Of a stretch of DNA of 64,000 bases, positions 45,225-54,084 are shown one piece after another (position 1 is the first letter of the stretch; each line of letters begins with the position of its first letter). The position numbers and the translations under genes are program-made. The notes under the pieces were generated by a model. The model was not told the origin of the DNA and did no database searches. It saw only the letters and a program-made list of their open reading frames with translations. Source of the DNA: Acidobacteriota bacterium (GTDB taxonomy: Bacteria > Acidobacteriota > Terriglobia > Acidiferrales > UBA7541); NCBI GenBank assembly GCA_003167215.1, contig PMTV01000014.1, positions 357,238 through 421,237 on the forward strand. Reading direction: 5' to 3'.

Positions 45225-46394
45225 ATGCCATCCTTCCCCGGGGTCGATTTCCTCGACTTCGATTCCCTGCTGAGCGACGAGGAAAAACTCGCTCGCCAGA
45301 CCGCTCGTCAGTTCGTCGATGACGCCATTATGCCCATCATCGAGCAGTACAACCGCGAAGGGAAATTCCCCGTGCAGCTCGTCCCGCAAATGGCTGACCT
45401 CGGTCTTTTCGGCGCCAGCCTGAAAGGCTACGGCTGCGCGGGAATGTCCAACGTCGAATACGGCCTGGTCACCCAGGAACTTGAACGCGGCGATTCCGGC
45501 TTGCGTAGCTTCGTCTCAGTGCAGTCCGCGCTCGTGATGTATCCCATCCACGCTTTCGGCTCCGACGCACAGAAAGACAAATGGCTTCCGCTGTTGCAAC
45601 AAGGAAAAGCAATCGGCTGCTTCGGTCTCACCGAACCTCAGTTCGGCTCGAATCCCGGTGGCATGCTGGCGCGCGCCGTAAAAAAAGGCGACAGCTACAT
45701 CCTCAACGGCGAAAAAATGTGGATTACCAACGGCTCCATCTCGGACGTCGCCGTCATCTGGGCAAAAACCGAAGACGACAAAATTCGCGGCTTCCTCGTT
45801 GAAAAAGGCACGCCCGGATACAAAGCCTGGGACGTTCACGGAAAATATTCGCTGCGCGCTTCGGTCACTTCCGGCCTCGCGATGACGGATTGCAAAATCC
45901 CCGCTGAAAATCTCCTGCCCGGCGTTCAAGGCCTGAAAGGCCCGCTTTCCTGCCTGAATCAGGCCCGTTACGGTATCGGCTGGGGCGGTATCGGCGCGGC
46001 CATGGCCTGCTACGACACAGCTCTCACCTACGCCAAGCAGCGCAAGCAATTCGACAACAAGCCCATCGCCTCGCACCAACTCGTCCAGGAAAAACTCGTC
46101 TGGATGATTACCGAGATCACCAAAGCCCAGTTCCTCGCGCTCCAGGTTGGAAGGCTCAAAGACCAGGGCCGCGTGCACCCATCCCATATTTCCATGATGA
46201 AAATGAATAACGTGTGGGTCGCCCGCGAGTCCGCCAGCAGGGCCCGCGAAATTCTTGGCGCAAACGGCATCGTGGACGATTACTGCGTCATGCGCCACAT
46301 GAACAACATTGAGTCCGTCTACACCTACGAAGGCACTCACGACATCCACAAGCTCATCATCGGCGAGCGCATCACCGGAATCTCAGCCTTCTAA
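45225..46394 (+). CDS. acyl-CoA dehydrogenase of the glutaryl-CoA dehydrogenase group
   Basis: FAD-dependent oxidation of an acyl-CoA, 389 residues. The N-terminal half has GLTEPQFGSNPGGM and KMWITNGSISDVAVIWAKT. The C-terminal half has the catalytic base Glu369 in SVYTYEGTHDIHKL, together with MMKMNNVWVARESASRAREILGANGI and MRHMNNIESVYTYEGT, which are close to GcdH. Glutaryl-CoA dehydrogenases also decarboxylate, serving lysine and tryptophan breakdown; that activity is inferred by similarity. The ATG at 45225 has AAGGAG 7 bases upstream. The stop overlaps the next gene. Confidence 0.9.
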   Translation: MPSFPGVDFLDFDSLLSDEEKLARQTARQFVDDAIMPIIEQYNREGKFPVQLVPQMADLGLFGASLKGYGCAGMSNVEYGLVTQELERGDSGLRSFVSVQSALVMYPIHAFGSDAQKDKWLPLLQQGKAIGCFGLTEPQFGSNPGGMLARAVKKGDSYILNGEKMWITNGSISDVAVIWAKTEDDKIRGFLVEKGTPGYKAWDVHGKYSLRASVTSGLAMTDCKIPAENLLPGVQGLKGPLSCLNQARYGIGWGGIGAAMACYDTALTYAKQRKQFDNKPIASHQLVQEKLVWMITEITKAQFLALQVGRLKDQGRVHPSHISMMKMNNVWVARESASRAREILGANGIVDDYCVMRHMNNIESVYTYEGTHDIHKLIIGERITGISAF

Positions 46395-47653
46395 TGAGAG
46401 CTCCCAATAAATCGCGCGCCGTCATCGCGCTTCTCTTCTCCCTTCTGCTAGTTGCAGCTGCGGGGAAGGCTCAAAGCGCATCCGAACCTGCTTCAAGACC
46501 GAAAATTCGCGCAATCACGGCTCTCGTTCGCCTCGATCGCGCGCACTATAAAGATCAGATTCAAGATGCCCTCACTTTCCTGCGCCAGGCCAAGGCCGCG
46601 TACGAAAAAATAGGATACGAAGTCCAGACCATTCGCATCACCACGCAGCCTTTCCCCGAATACACGCGCGACATGTCCGAAGAACAAACCCTCGCGTTCT
46701 TCCGCGACTACGACGCGCTAGCCGTGAAGGAAGGTTTCGACGCATCCATCGGTCCAGCCATGATGAAAGACACCGACGACCCGCGCGAAGCGGATCTCCT
46801 CGGAAAAATCCTAGCCAACGCCAAGACTTTGGAAGGCTCCATCTTCATCGGCGGCGAGGACGGAATTCACTGGAAATCCATTCGCGCCGCTGCCGGTGTG
46901 ATGAAGTATCTGGAAGCCAATACCTTGCACAGCCAGGGGAATTTCAACTTCACCACTTCCTCCTTCGTTCCGGATGGCACTCCGTTTTATCCCGCATCGT
47001 ATCTCGCGAGCGAAGGCAAGCGCTTCGCCATAGGCTTGCAGTCCGCCAACGTCGTGGCCGATGCTCTTGCCTCTACGAAGTCTCCCGAGCTTGCAGAGGA
47101 GCACTTGAAAGCGTCTTTGACCATCTACGCTCAGCAAGTCGAAAAGACCGCGAACGAAATCAGCCGGAGCAGCGGCTGGAAATACGGCGGAATCGATCTT
47201 TCGCCTGCGGGACTGAAAGATGTTTCCATCGGCCGCGCAATCGAGAATTTTCTCGGTGCGCCCATGGGCGCCAGTGGAACGCTGACCGCCTCCGCACTGA
47301 TCACGCGTGCGCTCAAGTCCATTCCCGTCACGCAAGCCGGATATTCCGGCCTGATGCTACCAATCCTGGAGGATTCAGTCCTCTCGCAACGCTGGACCGA
47401 AGGCCGCCTCTCGCTCGATGCTCTGCTCGCCTATTCCGCGGTCTGCGGTACCGGCCTTGATGTCATTCCGCTCCCCGGCGACATCTCCAACGATCAGCTC
47501 GCCAAGATTCTCGGCGACGTCGCCAGCCTTTCCGTGAAATGGCACAAGCCGCTTTCTGCCCGCCTGCTGCCCGTAGCTGGAAAAAAAGCTGGCGATCAAA
47601 CCGAATTCGACGATCCCTTTCTTGTGAATGCAAAAATTCAACCGTTGCCCTGA
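46394..47653 (+). CDS. DUF711 family protein with a predicted signal peptide
   Basis: A 419-residue protein whose body fits DUF711 (the PFL/UPF0210 group): RAITALVRLDRAHYKDQIQDALTFL, then the middle with FIGGEDGIHWKSIRAAAGVMKYLE, and GYSGLMLPILEDSVLSQR plus GTGLDVIPLPGDIS near the end. DUF711 proteins are normally cytosolic. Here the N-terminus is a clear signal peptide (about residues 9-26, AVIALLFSLLLVAAAGKA, then QS). Its ATG shares one base with the dehydrogenase stop, so translation is coupled. The function of the family is unknown. Confidence 0.85.
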   Translation: MRAPNKSRAVIALLFSLLLVAAAGKAQSASEPASRPKIRAITALVRLDRAHYKDQIQDALTFLRQAKAAYEKIGYEVQTIRITTQPFPEYTRDMSEEQTLAFFRDYDALAVKEGFDASIGPAMMKDTDDPREADLLGKILANAKTLEGSIFIGGEDGIHWKSIRAAAGVMKYLEANTLHSQGNFNFTTSSFVPDGTPFYPASYLASEGKRFAIGLQSANVVADALASTKSPELAEEHLKASLTIYAQQVEKTANEISRSSGWKYGGIDLSPAGLKDVSIGRAIENFLGAPMGASGTLTASALITRALKSIPVTQAGYSGLMLPILEDSVLSQRWTEGRLSLDALLAYSAVCGTGLDVIPLPGDISNDQLAKILGDVASLSVKWHKPLSARLLPVAGKKAGDQTEFDDPFLVNAKIQPLP

Positions 47654-47710
47654 CCACAGCAAGAAATCGTTTTCGAGACTTCGCCTTGTTTGAAAACCCG
47701 CTAATTGGAT

Positions 47711-47716
47711 TATGAT
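47711..47716 (+). promoter_or_regulatory. candidate -10 element of the glpX promoter
   Basis: TATGAT (five of six to consensus), 70 bases before the glpX start. The -35 is unclear: TTGTTT at 47686 has a 19-base spacer and TTGAAA at 47690 has 15. Confidence 0.35.
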
Positions 47717-47785
47717 AGGCCCCCGGGTGCCCCCGTGGCGGATGTCCCCGCTGCTCGGATTCACTCTTGTAATTCAGGAGCACTA

Positions 47786-48772
47786 ATGGAGAAAGCACTC
47801 AGTCTGGAATTCTTGCGCGTCGTGGAGCAAGCCGCCATCGCTTCGGCCCATACCATGGGTCTCGGGGACCGCCACAAATCCGATCAGATGGCCGTCGAGG
47901 CCATGCGCTCGGAAATGGATTCGGTCGGCATGGACGGCACCATCGTCATTGGCGAAGGCGAACGCGACGAAGCTCCCATGCTTTTCATCGGAGAAAAAGT
48001 CGGCGCCGCCGTGCGTGACAAAACCCGCACATTCCCCGCAGTGGACATCGCCGTCGATCCCCTCGAAGGCACCAATCTCTGCGCTACCGGCGAGCCGAAT
48101 GCCATCGTGGTTCTCGCCGCCAGTGATCGAGGCGGATTGCTTCACGCCCCTGATCTTTACATGGAGAAAATTATTGTCGGGCCCTCGTGCAAAGGCGCCG
48201 TCGATCTGGATGCGCCCGTGGCGGACAATCTGAAATCAATTGCAAAGCGTCTCAACCGCAAAGTCGAAGACCTTGTCATTATCGTGCTCGACCGCCCGCG
48301 CCATGAAGAACTGATCAATCAGATTCGAGCCACCGGCGCTCGCATCAGGCTCATCTCCGACGGCGACCTCTCTGCCGGAATCAGCGCCGCAGTAGTTGGC
48401 ACCGGCGTCCACGCCGTCATGGGCACCGGTGGCGCCCCCGAAGGCGTTCTCACCGCAGCCGCTCTGCGCTGCCTGAACGGCCAAATTCTCGCGCGCCTGG
48501 TAGCGTCAAAGCCCGAGCACCACGAGCGCCTCGCCCAGATGGGCATCAAAGACGCTAAGCGCATCTACGCCACGGAAGATCTCGCGCCCGGAAAGAAAAT
48601 CATTTTCGCATGTACTGGCGTCACCGGCGGCGGACTGCTCCGCGGAGTGCGCTTCTTCGGCGAAGGCACTCGCACCCATTCCCTGATCCTCACATACGAC
48701 GACCGCCAGGTCCGCTTCATCGACACCGTGCACCTGAAAAAGAGCCCAGACGTGAAAGTGGTTTTCTACTAG
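47786..48772 (+). CDS. glpX: class II fructose-1,6-bisphosphatase
   Basis: Dephosphorylates fructose-1,6-bisphosphate in gluconeogenesis with divalent metal. The 328 residues include [29 protein letters not shown], the metal-site motif [10 protein letters not shown], and [15 protein letters not shown] near the C-terminus, all family hallmarks. The ATG at 47786 has CAGGAG 5 bases upstream; the frame extends back to 47705 without similarity. A separate transcription unit is suggested by a possible promoter upstream. Confidence 0.95.
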   Translation: MEKALSLEFLRVVEQAAIASAHTMGLGDRHKSDQMAVEAMRSEMDSVGMDGTIVIGEGERDEAPMLFIGEKVGAAVRDKTRTFPAVDIAVDPLEGTNLCATGEPNAIVVLAASDRGGLLHAPDLYMEKIIVGPSCKGAVDLDAPVADNLKSIAKRLNRKVEDLVIIVLDRPRHEELINQIRATGARIRLISDGDLSAGISAAVVGTGVHAVMGTGGAPEGVLTAAALRCLNGQILARLVASKPEHHERLAQMGIKDAKRIYATEDLAPGKKIIFACTGVTGGGLLRGVRFFGEGTRTHSLILTYDDRQVRFIDTVHLKKSPDVKVVFY

Positions 48773-48856
48773 CGCCGTCACCGCCCAGGGCCATGCTTGG
48801 CAGGAAACATTTCGCGGACACAATGCGTAACTAGATTCGACCGCTCGAGGGGAAAA

Positions 48857-49441
48857 ATGTCGGCCACACCACCACTACCACCCATCTACCCACAGGCCCA
48901 GCCGCCTCGAAGAAACAATGCAATTTGGTGGATCCTCGGTATCGTCGCCGCGGGAATCATAGTCATGTTTCTTTTCGGCGTGACTCTCGCCGGCCTTTTC
49001 ATCCATCACCTGAAAGTTCGCAACTCCGGCGACAAAGTTGATATCCAAACCGCTCTCGGCTCTCTTTCAGTCAACAAAGGCAGCCCCCACGCAACCGGCC
49101 TGGAAATTTATCCCGGCGCCTCGCCTTCATCCGATAACAAGAACGCCAGCGTAAACCTCAGCGCAAACGATAACGGCGTCGGCATCGCCACCGAGCAGTA
49201 TGAAACCAAAGATCCCATCGATTTCGTGCAAGCCTGGTACAAAAAGCGTCTCGGCCCCGATTTCCGCCTGGAAGCTAACAAGGCCGTTCCCGACCACTCA
49301 AACGGTCTGGTGAAAATGAATGACAGTGACGTTGCGTTCGTCGACGACCACCACAACGGCGTGCGCGTCGTGGCCCTGAAGAAAATCTCCGAAGGCACTC
49401 AGATCACTTTAGTACGCATCGGCAAGAAAGAAACGCAGTAG
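48857..49441 (+). CDS. membrane-anchored protein of unknown function
   Basis: A 194-residue protein starting at ATG 48857 after GAGGGGAAAA. A Pro-rich cytoplasmic N-terminus (PPLPPIYPQAQPPRR) precedes one transmembrane helix (about 23-48, WWILGIVAAGIIVMFLFGVTL). The extracytoplasmic domain of about 140 residues has repeated strands (GLEIYPGASPSSDNKNASVNLS, FVQAWYKKRLGPDF, ITLVRIGKK). I do not recognise a family. It ends just before a very stable hairpin. Confidence 0.65.
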   Translation: MSATPPLPPIYPQAQPPRRNNAIWWILGIVAAGIIVMFLFGVTLAGLFIHHLKVRNSGDKVDIQTALGSLSVNKGSPHATGLEIYPGASPSSDNKNASVNLSANDNGVGIATEQYETKDPIDFVQAWYKKRLGPDFRLEANKAVPDHSNGLVKMNDSDVAFVDDHHNGVRVVALKKISEGTQITLVRIGKKETQ

Positions 49442-49485
49442 CATCCAGCACCATTCCCATCGGAGCGCTCGCAACCTATCTAAAC

Positions 49486-49534
49486 AAGGACGGCCCGGCA
49501 AGTCGCCTCGTGGCGAGCTTGCCGGGCCGTCCTT
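49486..49534. terminator. long hairpin between convergent genes
   Basis: Perfect 17-base arms (49486-49502 with 49518-49534), beginning AAGGACGGCC, plus an inner 5-base stem. There is no T run on either side, so it is less certainly an intrinsic terminator, but it lies between the stops of genes that converge. Confidence 0.55.
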
Positions 49535-49572
49535 ACTAATTTCGGTTGTGCCGCGCTTTTCGTTCCGCGGAG

Positions 49573-50379
49573 CTAGCGGTGCAACACCGCCGCAGAATGG
49601 CCCGCTGGCTGTTGCCGCCGGGGCATGTTGTGGGGCAGCCTGTCAGCAGTCTGCGGCGGCATAGGGCGCACGCTGTGATTCGTGCTCACGTGCTCGCTAA
49701 TCGCCTGCAACCTCTTCAGGATGCCTTGCCACTGTGTCCAATCGAGTTGCCTCAAAAATGGTCGAAGCCCCTGAATGAACGGGTCCTCGAGTACTGTTTC
49801 GCCATTCGTTTCCGGCACGAAGAAGCGGTTCAGTCCAACCCCCAGCGCTTCGGCAATTTTCTCAAGCGTGCCAAGACTGGGCGTCATCTGTCCGCTCTCA
49901 ATTCGCGACAAATACGAACGTGAGACTCGCGAACGTGCCTGTAGCTGGCTTTGCGTCATGCTCCGCGACTCCCGCAACTGTCGTATTCGCTGGCCGATGT
50001 TCTCCACAGTTTCGCGATTCGGCCAGTTCTCGAACAGTTGGCGGTCGTCCCCCGGCAAATCCTGAGGTGACGGTGTCGGTATCACGAATGACACCTTGGG
50101 GGGCAGCATGCGCAAGCACCGACGACAATTGTCAGTACGTGTGCGGTATTGAACCAATCCACAGACTTGACAGCGAATTACTTCACGGTCGAGATCCATG
50201 CTTGTTGCTGTGCTTTCTTTTTCCGCCACCGGTTCTCCTCGCAGACTATTCCGGCGATGCGAAGAAGAGGGCTCTTTTGACAGGGGGAAGGCAGGGACGG
50301 CGCGCGAGTGATTGTCGCCAGGGTGCCATTTCTTGTCAAGTGTTATTTCGCCTGCCCGAGTCGCCAACTTTAAAGCCAT
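49573..50379 (-). CDS. zinc-ribbon plus XRE-type helix-turn-helix regulator
   Basis: A 268-residue predicted transcription regulator. After an apparently disordered N-terminal segment of about 60 residues comes a C4 zinc ribbon (Cys70, Cys73, Cys85, Cys88; CQVC ... CRRC). It is followed by an XRE helix-turn-helix at about 125-185 (RIRQLRESRSMTQSQLQARSRVSRSYLSRIESG and onward). The C-terminus is Pro/Gln/Arg-rich. The ATG at 50379 has AAGGAG 7 bases upstream, which supports the long form over the internal ATG at 50199. The divergent region next to it carries repeats that are candidate operators. Confidence 0.85.
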   Translation of the reverse strand: MALKLATRAGEITLDKKWHPGDNHSRAVPAFPLSKEPSSSHRRNSLRGEPVAEKESTATSMDLDREVIRCQVCGLVQYRTRTDNCRRCLRMLPPKVSFVIPTPSPQDLPGDDRQLFENWPNRETVENIGQRIRQLRESRSMTQSQLQARSRVSRSYLSRIESGQMTPSLGTLEKIAEALGVGLNRFFVPETNGETVLEDPFIQGLRPFLRQLDWTQWQGILKRLQAISEHVSTNHSVRPMPPQTADRLPHNMPRRQQPAGHSAAVLHR

Positions 50380-50639
50380 CGTCTTGCTCCTTACAAACTA
50401 AACTGCTTGGCCCCGCCTGCGCCGTCGATAAGATTTATTTTATCTTTCGCCTGACGCTTATGGTCTGCTATCCATCTGAACACATCGTCGCGCTGCGTCA
50501 ATCGGTGACGCTTTTTGCCTTACATTTCCATCTCTTGCACTTCGAGTTCCGAAAAGGTTTTCCTTTTCGTTTTTCCAGAATGAACTGCTCGGCTTCGTTG
50601 TAAGCGTCTTGCTGGTCGCTAGATACGCAATTTCTTCGC

Positions 50640-50666
50640 CTGGTAAGCTGCCGCAGTGCTTACCAG
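50640..50666 (+). repeat. 9-base inverted repeat, possible operator or hairpin
   Basis: CTGGTAAGC (50640-50648) and GCTTACCAG (50658-50666) separated by 9 bases. There is no T run after it, so it is not a terminator. The size and near-central position in the divergent region suit a dimeric regulator, possibly the adjacent XRE protein. Confidence 0.5.
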
Positions 50667-50682
50667 CCGCACCAATCGCACT

Positions 50683-50730
50683 GTCTCATTGTGGACTGGT
50701 GCCGTCTCATCTAGCACACCCCTGTCTCAT
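50683..50730 (+). repeat. three helically phased GTCTCAT repeats
   Basis: GTCTCAT begins at 50683, 50704 and 50724, spaced 21 and 20 bases. The first and third copies extend to CTGTCTCATT. The third continues as the imperfect palindrome GTCTCATTCTAAGAC. This phasing of two helical turns is typical of activator arrays upstream of a promoter. Confidence 0.55.
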
Positions 50731-50851
50731 TCTAAGACGCGCCTTATCTCTGCAGTTATGCTCAACTCAACAGCCTCTCTCTGATGCTTTGGGTCAAATA
50801 CACCAATATGGCGCTTGGCCTCACTTCTACCGCCTTCTAACATGACCACGG

Positions 50852-52090
50852 ATGAGCAAAACCTCCAGCACCGATTCGTCACGAACCGATGCGATTGTTG
50901 CCTGGCTGCACCGGCGCAAGGAAGAAATGGCCGCATTTCTCGCCGAGCTTGTTGCTATTCCGACAGAGAATCCGCCGGGAACAAATGATAGGGCTTGCGC
51001 GGATTTGCTCGAAGCGCACACGCGCCAACTGCATCTAGACTGCGAGCGATTCCAGACTGCAGAGACCAGCAAGGAGACCGACCAGGAACATCCCTGTCTG
51101 CTGACGACCTTTGGGAGCGGGGAGCGATCGCTTTATTTCCACGGCCACTACGATGTGGTTCCGGCGCAATCCTCGCAACAGTTCCAGCCGACTCGCAAAG
51201 ACAACTTCATATTTGGGCGTGGCTCGTGCGACATGAAAGGCGGCATCGTCGCCATGCTCTACGCGATCCTCGCGATAAAGGAACATGCCCGGAACCTAAA
51301 TGGCAAGGTCAGCCTGACCCTGGTTCCTGATGAAGAGACGGGAGGCAAGCACGGCTCAGCATGGTTGGCGAGCGAGGGATTGCTCGGGCGAAACGGCATC
51401 GGAATGTTGCTGGCGGAGCCGACCGGTGGTGTGGTTTGGAATGCGAATCGGGGCGCGATTTCGCTGCGCGTTCGAATCTTTGGAAAGTCAGCGCATGTTG
51501 GCTTGCAGCATCAAGGAGCAAACGCATTTGAACGCATGCACCTTGTCGTCGAGCGGCTGGCCCAACTGAAATGCGAAGTGGAACAGCGCAAGACCCGATG
51601 CCATGTTGGCGCAGAACAAATGCGCAACTCGATCCTGATGCTCGGGGGATTGAGCGGCGGCGGCGCTAACTTCAATGTAGTGCCGGAGGAATGCTGGTTC
51701 ACCATTGACCGGCGAATCAATCCAGAGGAAAACCTCGGCGAAGAAAAGCCAAGATTGCTGGGTGTGCTGGAGCAGTGTAAACGAGACGGCATTCCCCTCG
51801 AATGGGATGTCCTGCAGGAAGGCAATTCTGCCGCATGCCCGGAGGACGTAGCGCTGGGTCAAGCGCTCTCCAGCAGCGTACAAAACGTAACCGGCGCAGT
51901 ACCTTCCTTTGAAATGTGTCCCGGGCTGCTGGAAACCCGCTTCTATGCAGCGGCGGGAATCCCGGCATATGCCTACGGTCCGGGACTGCTTTCGGTTGCG
52001 CATGGGCCGAACGAATACGTTGATCTGCGAAAAATGATTGATTGCGCGGCGATCTATGCCCTTGCGGCTCTCGAAATGTTAGAGCTCTAA
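50852..52090 (+). CDS. M20-family metallopeptidase/deacylase (ArgE/DapE-like)
   Basis: Zinc-dependent amidohydrolase of 412 residues. Metal ligands are in YFHGHYDVVPA, GRGSCDMKGGIVAMLYA, and PDEETGGKHG with the catalytic Glu pair. NFNVVPEECWFTIDRRINPEEN is the dimerisation-domain junction, and SVAHGPNEYV carries the last metal ligand. It is typical of the broad ArgE/DapE/ACY1 group, and the acyl substrate cannot be named. The start codon is ATG 50852. It is alone downstream of the repeat-rich region; the HD-hydrolase gene follows after 96 bases. Confidence 0.9.
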   Translation: MSKTSSTDSSRTDAIVAWLHRRKEEMAAFLAELVAIPTENPPGTNDRACADLLEAHTRQLHLDCERFQTAETSKETDQEHPCLLTTFGSGERSLYFHGHYDVVPAQSSQQFQPTRKDNFIFGRGSCDMKGGIVAMLYAILAIKEHARNLNGKVSLTLVPDEETGGKHGSAWLASEGLLGRNGIGMLLAEPTGGVVWNANRGAISLRVRIFGKSAHVGLQHQGANAFERMHLVVERLAQLKCEVEQRKTRCHVGAEQMRNSILMLGGLSGGGANFNVVPEECWFTIDRRINPEENLGEEKPRLLGVLEQCKRDGIPLEWDVLQEGNSAACPEDVALGQALSSSVQNVTGAVPSFEMCPGLLETRFYAAAGIPAYAYGPGLLSVAHGPNEYVDLRKMIDCAAIYALAALEMLEL

Positions 52091-52186
52091 CCCGGATTTC
52101 TCATCTAGCGTCGGTGGAATCCAGGGTGCCCCGGATCACTCTTGCTTTTCGTGGGCCTCATCTTGCAGCATTGTGTCGAGGTAACT

Positions 52187-52768
52187 ATGCCAACCCGTGA
52201 CGATGCCTGGAAGCTTCTGTGTGAGTACACGCAAAGCGAAAGCCTCCGCAAACACGCTCTCGCCGTGGAAGCCTGCACGCGTGCCTACGCGCGAAAACTC
52301 GGCGCTGACGAGGATCTCTGGGGCCTCACAGCCCTGCTCCACGATTTCGACTACGAACGCTGGCCCAACGCCGCCCATCATCCCACGCAAGAACATCCCT
52401 ACGAAGGCTCGAAAATTCTCCGCGAGCATGGTTACTCTGAAGAAATGATTCATGCGATTTTAGGCCATGCCGATTATTGCGGCGTCGCGCGTGTATCGCC
52501 ACTCGACCACACGCTTTTCGCCTGCGACGAGTTGGCCGGCTTCCTCACCGCTTGCGCCCTAATTAAGCCCACCAAGAGCATTCACGACGTCGAAGCCGCC
52601 TCGGTGAAGAAAAAACTGAAAGACAAAGCTTTCGCCCGCGGCGTCAACCGCGACGATGTCTACAAAGGCGCCGAAGAACTCGGCGTCCCTCTCGAAGAAC
52701 ACATCGCCTTCTGCATTGAGGCTCTCCGCGCCATCGCCCCGCAGCTCGGACTCAACGGCTCGTCCTGA
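52187..52768 (+). CDS. HD-domain hydrolase
   Basis: A 193-residue metal-dependent phosphohydrolase of the HD superfamily. The metal residues occur in RKHALAVEACTRA, then LLHDFDYERWP with the HD pair, and ILGHADYCG. It lacks any nucleotide cyclase, GGDEF or RelA-type module. The ATG at 52187 has GAGG 5 bases upstream; a longer frame to 52142 is not supported. It overlaps the next start (TGATG), so it is translationally coupled to the DUF2071 protein. Confidence 0.85.
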   Translation: MPTRDDAWKLLCEYTQSESLRKHALAVEACTRAYARKLGADEDLWGLTALLHDFDYERWPNAAHHPTQEHPYEGSKILREHGYSEEMIHAILGHADYCGVARVSPLDHTLFACDELAGFLTACALIKPTKSIHDVEAASVKKKLKDKAFARGVNRDDVYKGAEELGVPLEEHIAFCIEALRAIAPQLGLNGSS

Positions 52769-53514
52769 TGCCGCACGCTGACCTCGCGTCTGAGAATAAA
52801 AGCGTCTTTCTCTCCGCTGAATGGCGCGATCTCGTAATGCTCAACTACGAAGTAAGTCCGCGGCTTTTGCAGCCTTACGTTCCACGCGGCACCGAACTCG
52901 ATTCATTTGAAGGCAAGACGTTCGTCAGTCTGGTCGGATTTCGCTTTCTTAAAACAAAACTCTTCGGGACTCTCCCAATTCCCTTTCACACCGACTTCGA
53001 CGAAGTAAATCTTCGCTTCTACGTTTGCCGCGACGATGCCGGAACAAATAAACGTGGCGTTGTATTCATTCGCGAAATCGTGCCCCGGCGCGCTATTGCA
53101 CTGCTCGCTCGGATCGCGTACGGAGAAAATTATATTGCTCTGCCCATTAAGCACGAAATTGTAGCGAACAGCGCCGGCATCTCAGCGATCTATCAATGGC
53201 GGCTTGATGGTAAATGGTGCCGCCTGCATGCAAAGGCCGCAGAACCTTGCATCCAACCTACAGAAGGAAGCCTGGAACAATTCATTACCGAACATTACTG
53301 GGGCTATGCCGCCCAGCCCGCTGGCGGCTGCAAGGAATACCAGGTAGTGCATGTCCCTTGGCAAGTTTGGACAGCCGCCGACGCCGGCGTTGATGGCAAT
53401 TGCGAAGCCCTCTATGGCGCGGAATTCTCGCGAATACTTAACCGTCAGCCCGATTCCGCATTCATCGCCGACGGCTCCCCAGTCCGCGTATTACAAGGTC
53501 GGCGCATATCCTGA
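52768..53514 (+). CDS. DUF2071 (YqjF-like) protein
   Basis: A 248-residue protein of the YqjF/DUF2071 family. Family features are WRDLVMLNYEVSPRLLQPYVPRG near the N-terminus, FVSLVGFRFLKTKLFG, the strand EVNLRFYVCRDDAGTNKRGVVFIREIV and the central HYWGY motif. The beta-rich fold is of unknown activity. It shares one base with the HD hydrolase gene. It has no signal peptide. Convergent with the DUF1203 gene. Confidence 0.85.
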   Translation: MPHADLASENKSVFLSAEWRDLVMLNYEVSPRLLQPYVPRGTELDSFEGKTFVSLVGFRFLKTKLFGTLPIPFHTDFDEVNLRFYVCRDDAGTNKRGVVFIREIVPRRAIALLARIAYGENYIALPIKHEIVANSAGISAIYQWRLDGKWCRLHAKAAEPCIQPTEGSLEQFITEHYWGYAAQPAGGCKEYQVVHVPWQVWTAADAGVDGNCEALYGAEFSRILNRQPDSAFIADGSPVRVLQGRRIS

Positions 53515-53613
53515 TCGGCTGGCTGACAAACGGCTGCTGCTCGTATAACTCCGTTCACATGGATCGAAATCTGCCCCGTTCTCTTATACTGTCGCGCGAG
53601 CAAAGGCTCACGA

Positions 53614-54084
53614 TCACCCGTCCGCGCGCTCCACTCGAAACGTGTAGCATCCCGCCGGCGTGCTGCGCACGTGAATGTAGTGGGTGTCCGTGCGCGCAAG
53701 AAGCTTCTGAATCCCCATATCGACGTTGCCACCCTCAACGAATTCCTGCGCCAAGAGTTGTGCGCCCTGAGCGTACGCGCTCAGCGTTCGTGGACTGTTC
53801 CGAAGCTCCGCAGGAAAGCCTCCGTCTTCTGGATAGCGCTCGCACGATTCCGCATGCACGTAAACCGGCCCGGGCAAAGGAAGCTTCTCGATGCCCTCGA
53901 AAGCATCGTGCGTGAAAAGCGTCCACCGTTCCCCTGGAGAAATCATTCGAAGACAATGCCTGCACGGCGCACCGCCTGTAGCGACCTCTGTATATGCTGG
54001 GAAACCGTAGCGCGGATCTTTCATCGTCTTTCGCACCGACTCCGCAATCTCGGTCGAAATAGCGATCACACGTATCGGAATCAT
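53614..54084 (-). CDS. DUF1203 family protein
   Basis: A 156-residue protein with the DUF1203 pattern. CRHCLRMISPGERWTLFTHDAF is a cysteine pair followed by a conserved proline-glycine turn. GPVYVHAESCERYPEDGGFP contains a further cysteine and the VHAE block, and ahead of the C-terminal strand lies the THYIHVRSTPAGCYTFRVER region. The cysteines could bind metal. The function of the family is unknown. Oriented away from dciA with 151 bases between. Confidence 0.82.
   Translation of the reverse strand: MIPIRVIAISTEIAESVRKTMKDPRYGFPAYTEVATGGAPCRHCLRMISPGERWTLFTHDAFEGIEKLPLPGPVYVHAESCERYPEDGGFPAELRNSPRTLSAYAQGAQLLAQEFVEGGNVDMGIQKLLARTDTHYIHVRSTPAGCYTFRVERADG

Larger units (their letters stand above)
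50380..50851. other. divergent intergenic region rich in repeats, no gene seen
   Basis: A 472-base gap between the XRE-type regulator (minus) and the M20 peptidase gene (plus). Short frames here lack similarity. It contains the 9-base inverted repeat at 50640-50666, three GTCTCAT copies at 50683-50730, and a GATAA/TTATC repeat near 50427-50444. Confidence 0.5.

Noticed and set aside
49920-50603. A 227-residue plus-strand frame over the start of the XRE regulator
   Set aside because: It overlaps the regulator antisense, has no similarity and is rich in Ser/Ala/Pro as expected of a shadow frame.
50731-50851. A sigma54 promoter downstream of the GTCTCAT array
   Set aside because: No GG-N10-GC element with the TGGCAC/TTGC context could be found. 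The nearest TGGCGC stretch has the wrong spacing.
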